Source: Halorarum halophilum (GTDB lineage: Archaea > Halobacteriota > Halobacteria > Halobacteriales > Haloferacaceae). From it: DNA of 64,000 bases. Under the pieces are notes generated by a model. It was not told the DNA's origin. It saw nothing but the letters and a program-made list of their open reading frames with translations, and ran no database searches. The first letter of the stretch is position 1; every line of letters begins with the position of its first letter. The stretch is from contig NZ_CP058531.1 of NCBI RefSeq assembly GCF_013401515.1, forward strand, positions 122,743-186,742, written 5' to 3'. Below are positions 63,111 through 64,000 of the stretch, in pieces. The position numbers and the translations under genes are program-made.

Positions 63111-63569
63111 CCTCAAGGAGGCCCTCCAACCAGCACCGCGCGCCGACCCGCCCGGAGCGAGCGACCAGCGGGATATGCCCGCTCGTGTCCGGCCCGCAGG
63201 GGGCGCAACCGACGGGGATACCCGCTGGTGCCGAGGGCACATGCATTTTAGCCCGGAACGGGCGCGGGCGGTGCGGAGAGCGCCCACATGCCCGGAATGG
63301 TCGGTCGCGAGCGACGCGGAGGGCGGAAAGCGGCGAGCGGGGCAGGCCGAAGAGAAACACCGCTCAACCGGGCTCCACGCTCAGTGACACAGCCAATATC
63401 CTGGTGGACTCAGAAGGGGCGAGGCCGTCTCGGTCGTCCCGCGACCCCGCAAGCACCGCAGGCACGAGGAGCGCAGCCTGGGTCGCGGGAGGCCGAGCGG
63501 CCGAGGGCTTTCACCCTGTACGTTCCCGTCTCGAAGGAGTCGGTTGAGCGTTGCAAAATACCGAAGCTA
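63111..63569. other. G+C-rich divergent intergenic region
   Basis: About 460 bases between the OB-fold and winged-helix genes, strongly G+C-rich with many Arg-rich shadow frames. No gene called. Replication origin is conceivable but no iterons are recognised. Confidence 0.35.
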
Positions 63570-63578
63570 TTTATATAT
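63570..63578 (+). promoter_or_regulatory. TATA box of winged-helix gene with flanking dyad
   Basis: TTTATATAT about 25 bases before ATG 63601. GTTGCA (63550-63555) and TGCAAC (63592-63597) flank it as an inverted pair, a possible autoregulatory site. Confidence 0.5.
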
Positions 63579-63600
63579 TGGTTCACTAGTATGCAACAGT

Positions 63601-64000
63601 ATGCTCACAGAAGGCGAGGCTCGTGCCCTCACTGGCCTCCACGGTGAGCAGACGGTTTCTGAACTCGCAACAAGTCTTGACCGGAGTCTCAGCTACACGT
63701 CAGAACTCGTCGAACGGCTCGAAACGGCTGGCCTCGTCGAGACACGCCCACAGGGGAAGACTAAGCAGATTCGACTGTCGGACGCAAAGGCACTCGAGTT
63801 ACTCACTGACCTAACGCAGCAGTACTCACACATCGACTGGCCGGAGCTGTTGTCAGGGGCTGCCCTCCGTGTTTGCTACTACCTCGACACTCCACAGACA
63901 GCGACCGATCTCGCACGCCACGCCGACGTCCACAGAAGTACCGTCCACCGTGCGCTTGCCCCGCTTCAGCATCGGGGAATCGTCTACCAAACCGACAACG
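63601..64000 (+). CDS. Double winged-helix regulator (MarR/TrmB-like), partial
   Basis: Open to the window end, at least 133 residues. First winged helix: TVSELATSLDRSLSYTSELVERLETAGLVETRPQGKTKQIRL. A linker with HIDWPELLSGAALRVCYYLD leads into a second: TATDLARHADVHRSTVHRALAPLQHRGIVYQ. Two such domains in tandem are typical of haloarchaeal regulators near toxin-antitoxin nucleotidyltransferases, whose gene may follow beyond the edge. Likely leaderless from its TATA box. Confidence 0.85.
   Translation, partial: MLTEGEARALTGLHGEQTVSELATSLDRSLSYTSELVERLETAGLVETRPQGKTKQIRLSDAKALELLTDLTQQYSHIDWPELLSGAALRVCYYLDTPQTATDLARHADVHRSTVHRALAPLQHRGIVYQTDN

Noticed and set aside
62269..63387. 372-codon plus-strand frame
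   Set aside because: Antisense of the OB-fold gene, Ser/Arg-rich.
1..64000. tRNA or rRNA genes
   Set aside because: No cloverleaf-like or rRNA sequence noticed by eye; a covariance search would be needed to exclude tRNAs fully.

Overview
The window reads as haloarchaeal DNA (class Halobacteria). Direct signs are a TFIIB-type transcription factor, HalOD1 proteins, a HalX response regulator, a RecA-like protein next to it, an RdfA/SMC-related pair, DUF6166- and DUF6735-like proteins, acidic protein sequences and mostly leaderless starts with a TATA-like box about 25 bases upstream. The many broken genes, insertion-sequence remnants and an ArdC-type anti-restriction gene suggest a plasmid, chromid or integrated mobile region rather than core chromosome; that is inference.

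Layout. 0-3 kb: remnants of catabolic genes (transposase tail, IclR tail, amidohydrolase tail, a Gfo/Idh/MocA pseudogene) around an intact Rieske-type protein. 2.8-18.4 kb: regulatory and small-gene region with TFB, a SWIM zinc-finger protein, three small winged-helix proteins of one family, two HalOD1 proteins, DoxX, a membrane histidine kinase, and a three-gene signalling set (multi-PAS/GAF kinase, HalX regulator, RecA-like protein). 18.6-26.5 kb: mobile and decayed zone with an IS5-type element carrying a membrane-protein cargo gene, a dead IS6-family element, a sugar-isomerase remnant, the RdfA/SMC-related pair, and hydantoinase and transposase fragments.

26.5-49.1 kb: a sugar-acid catabolic island. 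It holds an IclR regulator, a TIM-barrel isomerase, a DapA-family lyase/dehydratase, a 2-hydroxyacid dehydrogenase, a BNR-type propeller enzyme, a Tat-exported beta-helix protein, a uronate-dehydrogenase-like enzyme, a KdgF-like cupin, an aldo/keto reductase, a complete Opp/Dpp-type ABC importer with two ATPases fused in one chain, and a glucarate dehydratase, followed by dehydrogenase remnants. The likely theme is outside cleavage of a uronic-acid polymer, import of oligomers, and oxidation through glucarate toward 2-oxoglutarate. The last enzyme needed, a semialdehyde dehydrogenase, is visible only as a fragment.

49.2-64 kb: a plasmid-type accessory module, mostly on the minus strand. It has ArdC, an AbiEi/AbiEii-like toxin-antitoxin pair, a row of small haloarchaeal DUF genes, an OB-fold protein and a winged-helix regulator running off the window end. 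Many of these genes have a G+C-rich stem-loop just upstream of the start. The stems differ in sequence but stay paired, and the loop is conserved. The same element precedes TFB and the SWIM gene at 3.7-5.9 kb. This leader element, a three-unit array of compensated palindromes at 26.55 kb, and three spaced inverted repeats with TTAACCAACA arms are the most interesting unexplained signals.
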